NCBI GenBank assembly: GCA_034421095.1 | Contig: DAOUKR010000026.1 | Coordinates: 186,001-250,000 of the forward strand | Length of the DNA stretch: 64,000 nucleotides | From: JAGWBG01 sp034421095 | GTDB lineage: Bacteria > Chloroflexota > Dehalococcoidia > Lucifugimonadales > JAGWBF01 | Direction: 5' to 3' | Shown here: positions 51,580-60,357 of the stretch, piece by piece | How the letters are laid out: every line of letters starts with the position of its first letter | Numbering within the stretch: the stretch's first letter is position 1 | Made by a program: the position numbers and the translations under genes | Notes under the pieces: model-generated | The model's input: the letters and a program-made list of their open reading frames with translations, nothing else | What the model was told of the DNA's origin: nothing | Databases searched by the model: none

Positions 51580-52158
51580 TCACAGACCCAATGCCGCCTT
51601 GACCTCTCCCACCTTACTGCGAAAATCCTCTTCCGCAAGTACGGGGGTGAGATGGCCCAGGGGCAGGTCCTCGGACAGCTCTACCCAGGACTTGCAGCCG
51701 CCGTAACTTGGCAGATAGGGCACCGTCTGCGGCTCCTCCAGCCGGTGTATCCGCAGAAGCATGACGGACAGGGGAGACCTGGGCTTCCAGTGCAGCCGCT
51801 TTTGGGCGTAGTCGTCGCTCCAGATATGATAAGGCGATAGAGTATCCAGCTTGTCCTGCTCGGTAAGCTCGATAACCTCCTCTACACCGGCCCAGTGAGA
51901 GAAGGTTATGGTTTCTCCGCCCTGGGCCTCGGAAAGTACCTGTCGGAGGTCATGGTGGTACTTCTCCTGTAGTAGCTCATCCTTCTGGTGTTCGAAGGTG
52001 GGGTAGAGTAGGAACTCGGGATGGATCACCCTGAAGTCCTTGCCCTCTTCTCGAATCCCGCCCTTGCGCAGCAGCATTATTTGCTCGCCACGGTCAAGGG
52101 CTTTCACCGCGACGGCCCACTCCTTTAGCGCAATCCGGCATACGGCGTTTGTAGACAT
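51580..52158 (-). CDS. DUF1802-family protein
   Basis: A 192-aa protein with the family start ALKEWAVAVKALDRGEQIMLLRKGGIREEGKDF (in part) and FEHQKDELLQEKYHHDL. The start at 52158 (MSTNAV) fits a GGGAGC site; an ATG 6 nt upstream is also possible. The family has no known function. It precedes the aldo/keto reductase gene by 30 nt on the same strand. Confidence 0.85.
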   Translation of the reverse strand: MSTNAVCRIALKEWAVAVKALDRGEQIMLLRKGGIREEGKDFRVIHPEFLLYPTFEHQKDELLQEKYHHDLRQVLSEAQGGETITFSHWAGVEEVIELTEQDKLDTLSPYHIWSDDYAQKRLHWKPRSPLSVMLLRIHRLEEPQTVPYLPSYGGCKSWVELSEDLPLGHLTPVLAEEDFRSKVGEVKAALGL

Positions 52159-52539
52159 GACCATCAGCTCCCGGTAATCAGGCTATGTTGTATTGCGGTG
52201 TACCCGAAGGGGCCAGGGGACTCGCCAAGAAATGGCAGACGCTTCGCACCAATCGGAGCGACACCTTTTACCCTGTCAATATTACCATCAAAGAACCGGG
52301 GTCTCAAGGTTACCACGGCCCCGGATATATCTGGTTGTAGCTGGGGCAACGACAAGAATCACCACCCATACACCTGCCTATCGGAAGACAGGTGAGATTA
52401 TATACCTGCCCGCCTCAGCAGGGTCGGGAAGTTGTTAGCGTCAACACACTCTAACCACTCGTATCGGGCATTGAAATAGACAAAGATTAAAGAATATGTT
52501 AGCATCTCTACAAAATATCGTGAGAGGGGGAAGGTTGCT
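52159..52539. other. intergenic leader with two hairpins and a promoter
   Basis: About 380 nt between divergent genes. Two hairpins lie at about 52370-52430: CACCTG...CAGGTG and CCTGC...GCAGG. A promoter follows at 52471. No coding frame in the gap is convincing. Confidence 0.4.
52471..52500 (+). promoter_or_regulatory. sigma70-type promoter before amidohydrolase gene
   Basis: TTGAAA (52471-52476), an 18-nt AT-rich spacer and TATGTT (52495-52500), 40 nt before the ATG. Confidence 0.45.
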
Positions 52540-54273
52540 ATGGCAGAGTACGACGTGATAATCAAGGGAGGCACAATCATTGACGGGCTGCTCACGCCAC
52601 GCTACGTGAGCGACATCGCCATCAAGGATGGGGTGATCGTCCAAATTGGCGGCCTGCGAGGCAGCCAGGCCACCAGGACACTTGACGCCTCGGGTCTGAT
52701 CGTATCCCCGGGCTTCGTTGACCTCCATACCCACTACGACGCCCAGATACAGTGGGACCCCTATCTTACCCTGTCCGGCTGGCACGGCGTGACCTCCGTA
52801 GCCATCGGCAACTGCGGCTTCGGCTTCGCTCCATGCCGGCCGGTGGCCGAGGACAGGGAGCGCGCGATGCTGGCGTTGACCCGCAACGAGGCCATACCCT
52901 ACGAGGCGATGGTGCAGGGGATGTCGTGGGACTGGGAGACCTTTCCGGAGTTCATGGAGCGTCTGCAGAACCGTATCCCCAAGGGCGTGAACTTGATTAG
53001 CTACGTGCCCCTGACGCCAGTATACACCTGGGTGATGGGATGGGACGAAGCCAAAAAGAGGCGCCCTACTGCGGCTGAGTTGGAGGAGATGTGCCGGTTG
53101 GTGAAGGAGGGGATGGCCGCCGGGGCGTGTGGCTGGTCTGCTCAAGTCCTGGGTCCCAACTCCGGGCAGCGGGACTACGACGGTACGCCCATGGTGACGG
53201 ACCTGATGACTGAAGAGGAGATTCTCGCCTTCGGCAGGGTGTTGGCCGAGCTTGACCAGGGCTTCATACAGCTTACTTACGGAAACACCGGCGAAGACGG
53301 CTATAAGGCCATGGACCCCAAGCTGCAAGTCTATGAGCGGCTGGCCGAGGTGTCCCGACGTCCCATCCTCTACCAGGTGGTGGAGGCCGACGACACCGAG
53401 CCTCAGAAACACCAGCAGGTGCTGAGATGGCTGGAGCGTTCCAACCACAGGGGACTCCGGCTCTACGGTCAGGGCCTCACGGTCCGCAGCGGCCTGGAGT
53501 TCACCCTTCAGGACTGGAACCTCTTCGACGAAAGCCCTTCCTGGCGTGAGATTACCATAGGGGCCCTGGAGGACCGCAAGCTAAAGATGCAGGACCCCGA
53601 TATGCGCTCAAGGATGCGGGAGGAATGGGACAACGGTTCGCGCCCCGGTCCGAATTTCCTGGGGTCTGTGGCAGGGCTGATTGTAATGGCTACAGGTCGC
53701 AGGGAGCTTGACCCGTACGTGGGCCTGACGATCGCCGAAATTGCGGAGCAGGAAGGCAAACACATCATAGACGCCTGCCTCGACCTGGCAGTAGCCGACG
53801 ACCTGCAGACCGAGTTCCTAGGCAACAAGGCCATTGACAACCCCGGAAATACCGGCGAGATACTGAAGTCGCCCTACTGCATCCCCGGCGTATCCGACGG
53901 CGGAGCACACGTCAAGTTCAGCGTTCTGGGCAACTTCCCGACGGAGACTATAACGTGGCTCGCCCGGGACACGGGAATGTTGAGCCTGGAAGAGGCCCAC
54001 TACAAGCTGAGCTACCTCCCTGCCTTCATGGGTGGAATCAAGGACAGGGGATTCATCCGGGAGGGTGCGCCTGCGGATATAGTGGTGTACGACCTGGATA
54101 AGCTGAGGTCCACCCCCACCGAGGTGGTATACGACCTTCCCGGCGGCGATTGGCGCCGGGTGCAGAAGGCGGAGGGATACCGCTGGATAATGGTGAACGG
54201 CGAGACCACCTTCGAGGACGGCAAGGAAACGGGAGCGGTGCCCGGCAAGGTCCTGCTCCACGGCCGTGGGTAG
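52540..54273 (+). CDS. N-acyl-D-amino-acid deacylase-like amidohydrolase, copy 2
   Basis: 577-aa paralogue of the 37840 enzyme. Markers: YDVIIKGGTIIDGLLTPRYV, the metal-binding FVDLHTHYDAQIQWDP, NCGFGFAPCRP, and the C-terminal VSDGGAHVKFSVLG. The first metal motif has the canonical H-x-H (HTH), where copy 1 has HNH. A GGGGGAAGG site precedes the ATG. Hydrolysis of an N-acyl or amide bond is likely. Confidence 0.88.
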   Translation: MAEYDVIIKGGTIIDGLLTPRYVSDIAIKDGVIVQIGGLRGSQATRTLDASGLIVSPGFVDLHTHYDAQIQWDPYLTLSGWHGVTSVAIGNCGFGFAPCRPVAEDRERAMLALTRNEAIPYEAMVQGMSWDWETFPEFMERLQNRIPKGVNLISYVPLTPVYTWVMGWDEAKKRRPTAAELEEMCRLVKEGMAAGACGWSAQVLGPNSGQRDYDGTPMVTDLMTEEEILAFGRVLAELDQGFIQLTYGNTGEDGYKAMDPKLQVYERLAEVSRRPILYQVVEADDTEPQKHQQVLRWLERSNHRGLRLYGQGLTVRSGLEFTLQDWNLFDESPSWREITIGALEDRKLKMQDPDMRSRMREEWDNGSRPGPNFLGSVAGLIVMATGRRELDPYVGLTIAEIAEQEGKHIIDACLDLAVADDLQTEFLGNKAIDNPGNTGEILKSPYCIPGVSDGGAHVKFSVLGNFPTETITWLARDTGMLSLEEAHYKLSYLPAFMGGIKDRGFIREGAPADIVVYDLDKLRSTPTEVVYDLPGGDWRRVQKAEGYRWIMVNGETTFEDGKETGAVPGKVLLHGRG

Positions 54274-54310
54274 GGCGCGCCACTTCGGCCAGGGTGACGG
54301 CTGCACAACA

Positions 54311-54340
54311 CGTAGGGGCGATTCGCAAATCGCCCCTACG
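54311..54340. repeat. palindromic repeat (CGTAGGGGCGATT family)
   Basis: CGTAGGGGCGATT and its perfect complement flank a CGCA loop (13-bp stem). A related half-copy GTAGGGGCGGGTTTCAAGC lies at about 26491-26512. It is 38 nt after the amidohydrolase stop and may also act as a terminator. Confidence 0.75.
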
Positions 54341-54444
54341 CAGTCTCCATCACACCCGATACGCTGCCACCACCTAAATTGGGGGTATGGACGGGGCGAA
54401 GGACGTGCCGTTTCCCTAGCCCCTCCATGTGGGAGGAACGTACC

Positions 54445-54795
54445 TTGGAGACGGATACTCTCGATATCATGGGGTTGATTGCCCGCGCCCCTTGGCGCGA
54501 GGCTGTCACGTACCGGGACACTTGGCCTCACGAATATGTGGTAATCCAGAAGGACGGACAGCAAGTCCTGCTGGCCGCCTTCTGCCAGCGAATCCTCCGG
54601 GGCGAGGGCGTCAAAGGCCAGTTCTTTCACCAGACACGCCCATACCTGTTTCTGGGCGACTACAAGTATTGGGTAATGGATCAGGTCGAGGACATAGACC
54701 CCAAAACCTACGACAGTGTCTTGAACCGGGCGTTGCTGTACCGAGACCGCCGCGACTTTGTGATTCAACCTGGGGACACAGGCTTGCGGGAGTAG
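54445..54795 (+). CDS. small protein of unknown function beside DUF4268 nuclease-like gene
   Basis: A 116-aa protein (METDTLDIMGLIARAPWREA at the start, RRDFVIQPGDTGLRE at the end). TTG at 54445 is preferred because GGGAGG lies 8 nt upstream; an in-frame ATG at 54427 is possible. Aromatic residues are frequent (YLFLGDYKYWVMDQ). It ends 9 nt before the DUF4268 gene, so they are likely co-transcribed. No family recognised. Confidence 0.65.
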   Translation: METDTLDIMGLIARAPWREAVTYRDTWPHEYVVIQKDGQQVLLAAFCQRILRGEGVKGQFFHQTRPYLFLGDYKYWVMDQVEDIDPKTYDSVLNRALLYRDRRDFVIQPGDTGLRE

Positions 54796-54804
54796 CAGGA
54801 AGTT

Positions 54805-55773
54805 ATGGATTCGTCCGAAGAAAGGCAAGTGGACGTCCGCAAGATGTGGAAGGATGAGGCGATTAACTTCACACCCTGGCTGGCTGAGCACCTGGACTTG
54901 CTGGGTGACGCGGTGGGCCTGAAGCTGGAGCTCGTCCGGCAAGAAGTGCCGGTAGGCCCATTCTCCCTCGACATTCTGGCGAAAGATGTAGTCACGGGCG
55001 AAAAGGTAGCCATCGAGAACCAACTGGGGGAGACAGACCACAGCCATCTCGGTCAGTTGCTCACCTACGCGACGGGATGCGATGCCCGCGTTGCGATATG
55101 GGTTGCACCTGAGTTCACGTATGAACATGCCGATGCGCTGCACCGGCTCAACGAGTGGACGAGCGGCAACGTCAGGTTCTACGGAGTGAAGGTCGAGGTC
55201 TTTGAGATCGGCGAGTCTCGCCTCGTGCCGAGGCTTCGCAAGGTGGTCTACCCAGGCGGCTGGGACAAGGAGATAACACTGAGGTCCAGAGAGATGCCCT
55301 TGACCGTCCGGAAGTACCACGACTTCTTCCAGCCGATGATTGCCAAGCTGCTGCAAGAGAGATTTGCCGATAAGGCTGGCCAGTACTTCGGCCACACCGG
55401 GCGGTTCTTTCCCTCCCGGATCAACCAGAATGTAGGGTACGCGGTGTCTTTCTTTGGAAAGAACGACGCTTGGGTAACGTTCAATATTCGAATGGAAGAT
55501 AACGAGTTGACCAAAGATATATTCGACAAGCTGCACGCCGACCGTGAGCAGGTAGAGGGGAGCATAGACGCCGGCCCCGACTCGGACTGGCAATGGGATA
55601 GGAATGACAGCTATACGTTCTCCAGCATAAGCGTAGGGAGGGACGGGTTCATAGATGACCCTCTGGAGAAGCTGGAAGAGACCAGGGCCTGGATGCTGAA
55701 ACTTCTACCCAAGCTCAAAGAGGTCTTCGACCCGCGGGTGGATGAAATCCTGAAGGGGTCTGCCAGCGAATAG
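54805..55773 (+). CDS. DUF4268-family protein with PD-(D/E)xK-like nuclease domain
   Basis: A 322-aa protein. The N-terminal half has LDILAKDVVTGEKVAIENQLGETDHSHLGQLL (in part), with the D...E-x-Q pattern of PD-(D/E)xK nuclease folds. The C-terminal half (YFGHTGRFFPSRINQNVGY, WVTFNIRMEDNELTKDIFDKL) is DUF4268. Such proteins often sit near restriction-modification or defence genes. Here the partner is the small gene just upstream. Confidence 0.85.
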   Translation: MDSSEERQVDVRKMWKDEAINFTPWLAEHLDLLGDAVGLKLELVRQEVPVGPFSLDILAKDVVTGEKVAIENQLGETDHSHLGQLLTYATGCDARVAIWVAPEFTYEHADALHRLNEWTSGNVRFYGVKVEVFEIGESRLVPRLRKVVYPGGWDKEITLRSREMPLTVRKYHDFFQPMIAKLLQERFADKAGQYFGHTGRFFPSRINQNVGYAVSFFGKNDAWVTFNIRMEDNELTKDIFDKLHADREQVEGSIDAGPDSDWQWDRNDSYTFSSISVGRDGFIDDPLEKLEETRAWMLKLLPKLKEVFDPRVDEILKGSASE

Positions 55774-55790
55774 CCGGCCCGCACACCCTG

Positions 55791-55861
55791 GATTCCGGGT
55801 CGCCTGACGGCGCCCGGAATGACGTATGAGGAGCTTTAGTCATTCCGGCGAAGGCCGGGAC
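55791..55861. repeat. dispersed repeat (ATTCCGGG / GTCATTCCGG family)
   Basis: ATTCCGGG (55792-55799) pairs with CCCGGAAT (55813-55820). GTCATTCCGGCGAAGGCCGGGA follows at about 55839. Same family as 18646. Confidence 0.65.
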
Positions 55862-55916
55862 CGGGGGCTTTGCCCTCATGCCGACCTTCTCCCGCCAGGG
55901 GAGAAGGGGCCACAGC

Positions 55917-57611
55917 CTAGCCCACCATGTCGTAGCTGCGGAGCAGCTTTCCGGGCAGCGCCCCGGTGCAGTCGTTCCCCTCGAAGGTAACCGCTCCGTT
56001 GACTATTATGTTGCGCATTCCGGTGGGCTTCTGAATCAGGCGACGCTCGCCCCCGGGGAAGTCGTTGGCGAAGACGGGCCTGTCATGCACGAACCCAAGC
56101 TCCTCTTGATTGTAGACCATGATGTCGGCCCAGGCCCCGGTGCGGAGTATGCCGCGGTCTTTGAAATCGGCAAGCCAGGCCGGCAGGGCGCTAATCTTGT
56201 AGTGGGCTTCCTCCAGGCTGACGATTTCCCTGTCCCGGACCCAGAAGGACAGCCAGAACACCGGCCAGTTGCTCATGGTGAGATACCGGGTATGGGCACC
56301 ACCGTCGGACTGGGAGATGTGGGCGTAGGGGTCCTTTATCTTGGCCTCACGTAGCTTCAAAGAATCTTCGGTATTGACGGGCGGTATCATAAACTCCGTC
56401 TCCAGACTCTCGTCTAACGCCAGGTCCAGGAAGGCGTCCAGGGGATGTTGGCCGGTCACCTCGGCTATCTCCTGTATGGTCATGCCCTCGTACTTGTAGT
56501 TCCGCTCGTGGACCACTTCCAATACACTCATCCTGCCCCAATTTATGGGGCCGCTGGAGCCTGACTCCTCCACGTCCCGCTTCATGGCGGCCCGTGCGCC
56601 GGGGTCCCGCAGCTTGGCGGCCCGCTCCTCCGGCGTGCCTATCAGGGGTTGCACCCAGTTGCGCATACGGTCGAAGAGGTTGTACTCTGCCAGCTTGAAC
56701 TGTATCCCGCCGATGGTGCACAATCGCTGGAGCACCAGTGGAAGCCCTTCCGCCCGACATGCCTGTATCCAGGCGGGGTCCTCGCCGTCGTCAATGTTCA
56801 CGTGCAGGGGACGGCCGCTGACCCGCATCATCTGCGCCATCAGCCCCTTCAGTGACTCGTGCTGCTCCGGGGTAAGGTCGAAGCCCTGGGTGTGCCCGAT
56901 ATGACCGACTCCAAACTCTCCCAGCACCTCCGCAAGGGCAAGGGATTCCTCATCGGAAGCCACCTGGCTGGGCAGGAAGCCGCCATCCTCGGGCCTGTCT
57001 ATAAGGTTCATCTGAGTGGAGAATCCAAAGGCCCCCGCCTTCATCCCCTCGTAGAAGAGTTGCTTCATCCGGTTTAGCTCCGCCTCCGTCACCTGGGTCC
57101 TCTCCCGGGACTCCATCATGCCAAGCACGTAGCCGCGCAAGGGCGAGAAGGGGAACAGTGCCCCTACGTTGACTCCCAACCCCTGGCGGTCCAGGCTGTC
57201 CAGGAACTCCGGAAAGGTCTCCCAGTCCCAGCGTATCCCAAGACGCATGGACTCAAGGGGAATAGCCTCAATGCGGTTCATCATCCGCATGTTCAGGTCC
57301 CGGTCCTCCGGTTTGGTGGGAGCGAATCCGAAACCGCACTGGCCGATAGTGAGGGAGGTCACCCCGAACCAACCCGACAGGGACGCGTAGGGGTCCCAGT
57401 TGAGTTGGGCATCGTAGTGGGTATGGAGGTCAATTGCACCGGGGGCCACGATGCAGCCGCTGGCGTCTATCTCCCTGGCTCCTCCGGAGCTGATTTTGCC
57501 GCTAATCTTCTCTATCCTGCCGTTTCTGACGGCCAGGTCCGCCTTGTACCGGGGGATGCCTGTGCCGTCCACGATGGTGCCGCCTCGAATAACCAGGTCA
57601 TACTCAGGCAT
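55917..57611 (-). CDS. N-acyl-D-amino-acid deacylase-like amidohydrolase, copy 3
   Basis: 564-aa paralogue of the 37840 and 52540 enzymes. Markers: EYDLVIRGGTIVDGTGIPRY, GAIDLHTHYDAQLNWDPYAS, QCGFGFAPTKPEDRD, and the C-terminal QSDGGAHTRYLTMS. The start at 57611 has GGGAGG upstream; an upstream in-frame ATG would add 18 residues without a site. It is divergent from the CocE-like gene. Confidence 0.88.
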   Translation of the reverse strand: MPEYDLVIRGGTIVDGTGIPRYKADLAVRNGRIEKISGKISSGGAREIDASGCIVAPGAIDLHTHYDAQLNWDPYASLSGWFGVTSLTIGQCGFGFAPTKPEDRDLNMRMMNRIEAIPLESMRLGIRWDWETFPEFLDSLDRQGLGVNVGALFPFSPLRGYVLGMMESRERTQVTEAELNRMKQLFYEGMKAGAFGFSTQMNLIDRPEDGGFLPSQVASDEESLALAEVLGEFGVGHIGHTQGFDLTPEQHESLKGLMAQMMRVSGRPLHVNIDDGEDPAWIQACRAEGLPLVLQRLCTIGGIQFKLAEYNLFDRMRNWVQPLIGTPEERAAKLRDPGARAAMKRDVEESGSSGPINWGRMSVLEVVHERNYKYEGMTIQEIAEVTGQHPLDAFLDLALDESLETEFMIPPVNTEDSLKLREAKIKDPYAHISQSDGGAHTRYLTMSNWPVFWLSFWVRDREIVSLEEAHYKISALPAWLADFKDRGILRTGAWADIMVYNQEELGFVHDRPVFANDFPGGERRLIQKPTGMRNIIVNGAVTFEGNDCTGALPGKLLRSYDMVG

Positions 57612-57802
57612 TGGAGTACCTCCCTGTGCCGATTGATTTGATGAGGATATTGCACAGTATACCACACCGGTTGGGTGCCAAGGTGTGTTGACATAACTGG
57701 CATCAGCCCCATATCATGTCACCCTGAAGGCAATGAAGGGTCTAAGACAAATAAAAGACCACCTGCCCTTCAAACTGCGGGAATCGGAGAAAGGGGTGTG
57801 CC

Positions 57803-59566
57803 ATGACCACGTCATTTATGGGTCCCTATACCTCTCAGAAGACGGAGATTGACGTGACCATTCCCATGAGGGACGGGTCCCGTCTCTATGCCGACATATA
57901 CCGCCCGGATACGCCGGACAGGGTTCCCGTGCTGCTGGCCCGCACCCCCTATAACAAGGCCCTGCCCGGCGCTCGCACCGGCGGAATAGACATGGTCAGG
58001 GCCGTCTCCCACGGCTACGCCGTGGTGGTCCAGGACGCCCGTGGCCGCTACCACTCGGAGGGGGAATTCACCCCCTTCCGGAACGAGATAAACGACGGCT
58101 ACGACACCGTGGAGTGGTGTGCAGCCCAGCCCTGGAGCACGGGAAAGGTGGGCATGTTCGGGACCTCCTACCTGGGCGGGACCCAGTGGCTCGCCGCCAT
58201 GTCCCGCCCGCCGTCTCTGACGGCCACGGTCCCCCGCATGATCGGGTCCGACTTCTACGACGGGGTGTTCTATCAGGGCGGCGCCCTTCAGTGGGGACTC
58301 ATAGTCTCATGGGGCATCGGCACGCTGGCCCTTGCCAACCTGGAAAGGCTATCCCGTGACATGACTATTCCCCCTGAGACGGCCGGCAAGCTGATTGCCG
58401 CCGTGGACGGGTTGGAGGAGGCTTTCCGGTTCCTTCCCGCCAGCGAGTTCCCCCACCTAAAGGATGGACTGGCCCCCTACTTTTACGAATGGCTGGCCCA
58501 CCCGCGATACGATGATTACTGGAAGCTCTTGCGTATAGAGGACCACTACAGCGAGATGGCGGTTCCCGCCCTGAATATAGGGGGGTGGCACGACGCCTTC
58601 CTGAGCGGAACCCTGAAGAACTACCAGGGGATGGTGGCAAAGGGGGCTACGGACACGGCCAGAAGGGGGCAGAAGCTCCTCATCGGTCCCTGGCACCACG
58701 GCCCCGGCACGGACGTGTCCGGCGAGTTCTACTTCGGGCTTATGGCCAACGATGCAGCCATAGACCTGCACGGCCTACATCTCCGGTGGTACGACTACTG
58801 GCTCAAGGGCATGGACAACGGCATCATGGACGAGGCCCCGGTGCGCATATTCGTGATGGGGGATAACGTCTGGCGCTACGAGCAGGAGTGGCCCCTGGCC
58901 CGATCCCGGTACGTGAACTATTACCTCCACAGCGACGGGAAGGCCAACACCCTCAACGGAGACGGAGGCCTGTCACCGGAAAGCCCGGGCGCGGAGTCGC
59001 CCGACGTGTTCCTCTACGATCCCAGGTCGCCCGTGCCTACCAGGGGCGGCGGGCTTTGCTGCTCCCCTGCCTTCCTGGCGGCAGGCCCCTTCGACCGGCG
59101 CTCAATCGAGGCCCGTAACGATGTGCTAGTCTACACGTCGCCCACGCTGGAGCATGACCTGGAAGTTACCGGACCTGTTACCGTTACCCTGTACGCGGCC
59201 AGCTCGGCTCCGGATACCGACTTCACAGCCACGCTGGCAGATGTAAGTCCCTGCGGCTGCACCCGCACCCTCACCGACGGGATCATACGCGCCCGCTACC
59301 GGGATTCCCAGTCCACCCCACAGCTTATCGAGCCGGGGAGCGTTTACCGGTACACCATAGACCTGATGGCTACCAGCAACGTCTTCAAGGCCGGGCACAG
59401 CATACGAGTGGAGGTGTCCAGCAGCAACTTCCCGCGTTTCGACCGCAACCCCAACACCGGCCGCGAGCCTTCTGAGGAGACGGAGCTACGACCTGCCATC
59501 CAGACCATTCTCCATGACAGCCAGCATCCGTCCCACATAACCTTGCCGGTCGTGCCCAATGGATAG
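57803..59566 (+). CDS. CocE/NonD-family acyl hydrolase (X-Pro dipeptidyl-peptidase S15-like)
   Basis: A 587-aa serine hydrolase. It begins with a family segment VTIPMRDGSRLYADIYRPD. The nucleophile is Ser122 in MFGTSYLGGTQWLAA. A helical cap follows, and the PGHSIRVEVSSSNFPRFDRN-like segment (AGHSIRVEVSSSNFPRFDRN) marks the C-terminal jelly-roll domain. Members split esters (cocaine esterase) or glutaryl-amide bonds. There is no signal peptide. A MOSC gene follows after 29 nt. Confidence 0.9.
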   Translation: MTTSFMGPYTSQKTEIDVTIPMRDGSRLYADIYRPDTPDRVPVLLARTPYNKALPGARTGGIDMVRAVSHGYAVVVQDARGRYHSEGEFTPFRNEINDGYDTVEWCAAQPWSTGKVGMFGTSYLGGTQWLAAMSRPPSLTATVPRMIGSDFYDGVFYQGGALQWGLIVSWGIGTLALANLERLSRDMTIPPETAGKLIAAVDGLEEAFRFLPASEFPHLKDGLAPYFYEWLAHPRYDDYWKLLRIEDHYSEMAVPALNIGGWHDAFLSGTLKNYQGMVAKGATDTARRGQKLLIGPWHHGPGTDVSGEFYFGLMANDAAIDLHGLHLRWYDYWLKGMDNGIMDEAPVRIFVMGDNVWRYEQEWPLARSRYVNYYLHSDGKANTLNGDGGLSPESPGAESPDVFLYDPRSPVPTRGGGLCCSPAFLAAGPFDRRSIEARNDVLVYTSPTLEHDLEVTGPVTVTLYAASSAPDTDFTATLADVSPCGCTRTLTDGIIRARYRDSQSTPQLIEPGSVYRYTIDLMATSNVFKAGHSIRVEVSSSNFPRFDRNPNTGREPSEETELRPAIQTILHDSQHPSHITLPVVPNG

Positions 59567-59595
59567 GGGTACGAAATGTTTGCGGGGGAATCTCG

Positions 59596-60357
59596 GTGAG
59601 GTCCGTTAAAGCCATTCACGTCGCTCCTGTAAAGTCCCTGGGGCTGGCGTACCCCGACACGGTACACGTCAGTCCCAGGGGCATCGTAGAAGACAGGCGC
59701 TTCCATCTGATTCGCTCCAGCGGTAGGCTCCTGACCCAGAGAGAGATGGGACATCTGGTGCAGGTCAAGTCCGAATACTGGGCAGACCCGGAGTGGTTGC
59801 GTTTGAGCTTTCCAGACGGGGTTAGCCTGGAAGGGCGGTTAGAATGTGGGGAGCCCGTTGTCACCCGCATTTTTGGCCGGAACGTGCCGGGACGTGTCCT
59901 TACGGGAGACTGGAGCGCAGCCCTGTCGGACTTCTGCCGGGAGCAGGTCAGCCTGGTGATGTCCGACCGGCCCGGGCAGTGCTACGATGAATACCCCATC
60001 TCTATCATGTCCCAAGCATCGGTACAAAAGCTCAGCGAGCAGCCGGGCTTCACCATGGCCCCTGACAGCAGAAGGTTCCGGCCCAACCTCCTCATTGAAG
60101 GGTGCGAAGCACATGAGGAGGATACCTGGCTGGGGGGCCTGATACAAATTGGGCCTGAGCTACGTCTCAGGGTGGTTGCCCGTGACCCTCGGTGCGTGAT
60201 TACCACCCACGACCCCGCCACGGGCGAGCAGGATGTTGACACTTTGCGCATTATCTTGAGCTACCGCCCAAGTCCCAGGGCTGCCTACTTTGGAGTGTAT
60301 GGGATCGTGGAGCAAGCGGGCAGCGTCTCCCTGGGGGATGTTGTGACTATTGTCTGA
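59596..60357 (+). CDS. MOSC-domain protein with N-terminal MOSC_N beta-barrel
   Basis: A 253-aa protein of the YcbX/mARC type. MOSC_N: AIHVAPVKSLGLAYPDTVHV, EDRRFHLIRSSGRLLTQRE. MOSC: SIMSQASVQKLSEQ, RRFRPNLLIEG, and the Cys in RDPRCVITTHDPATGEQD, which in YcbX/mARC binds molybdenum. There is no ferredoxin domain. GTG start at 59596. Possibly a molybdenum reductase of N-hydroxylated compounds or a sulfur carrier. Confidence 0.88.
   Translation: MRSVKAIHVAPVKSLGLAYPDTVHVSPRGIVEDRRFHLIRSSGRLLTQREMGHLVQVKSEYWADPEWLRLSFPDGVSLEGRLECGEPVVTRIFGRNVPGRVLTGDWSAALSDFCREQVSLVMSDRPGQCYDEYPISIMSQASVQKLSEQPGFTMAPDSRRFRPNLLIEGCEAHEEDTWLGGLIQIGPELRLRVVARDPRCVITTHDPATGEQDVDTLRIILSYRPSPRAAYFGVYGIVEQAGSVSLGDVVTIV

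Noticed and set aside
52164..52355. Minus-strand 63-codon frame upstream of DUF1802
   Set aside because: No ribosome site, no domain, and it lies in a promoter region.
53818..55593. Long minus-strand open frame (591 codons) opposite the amidohydrolase and DUF4268 genes
   Set aside because: It crosses several well-supported plus-strand genes and has no domain; a high-GC antisense artefact.
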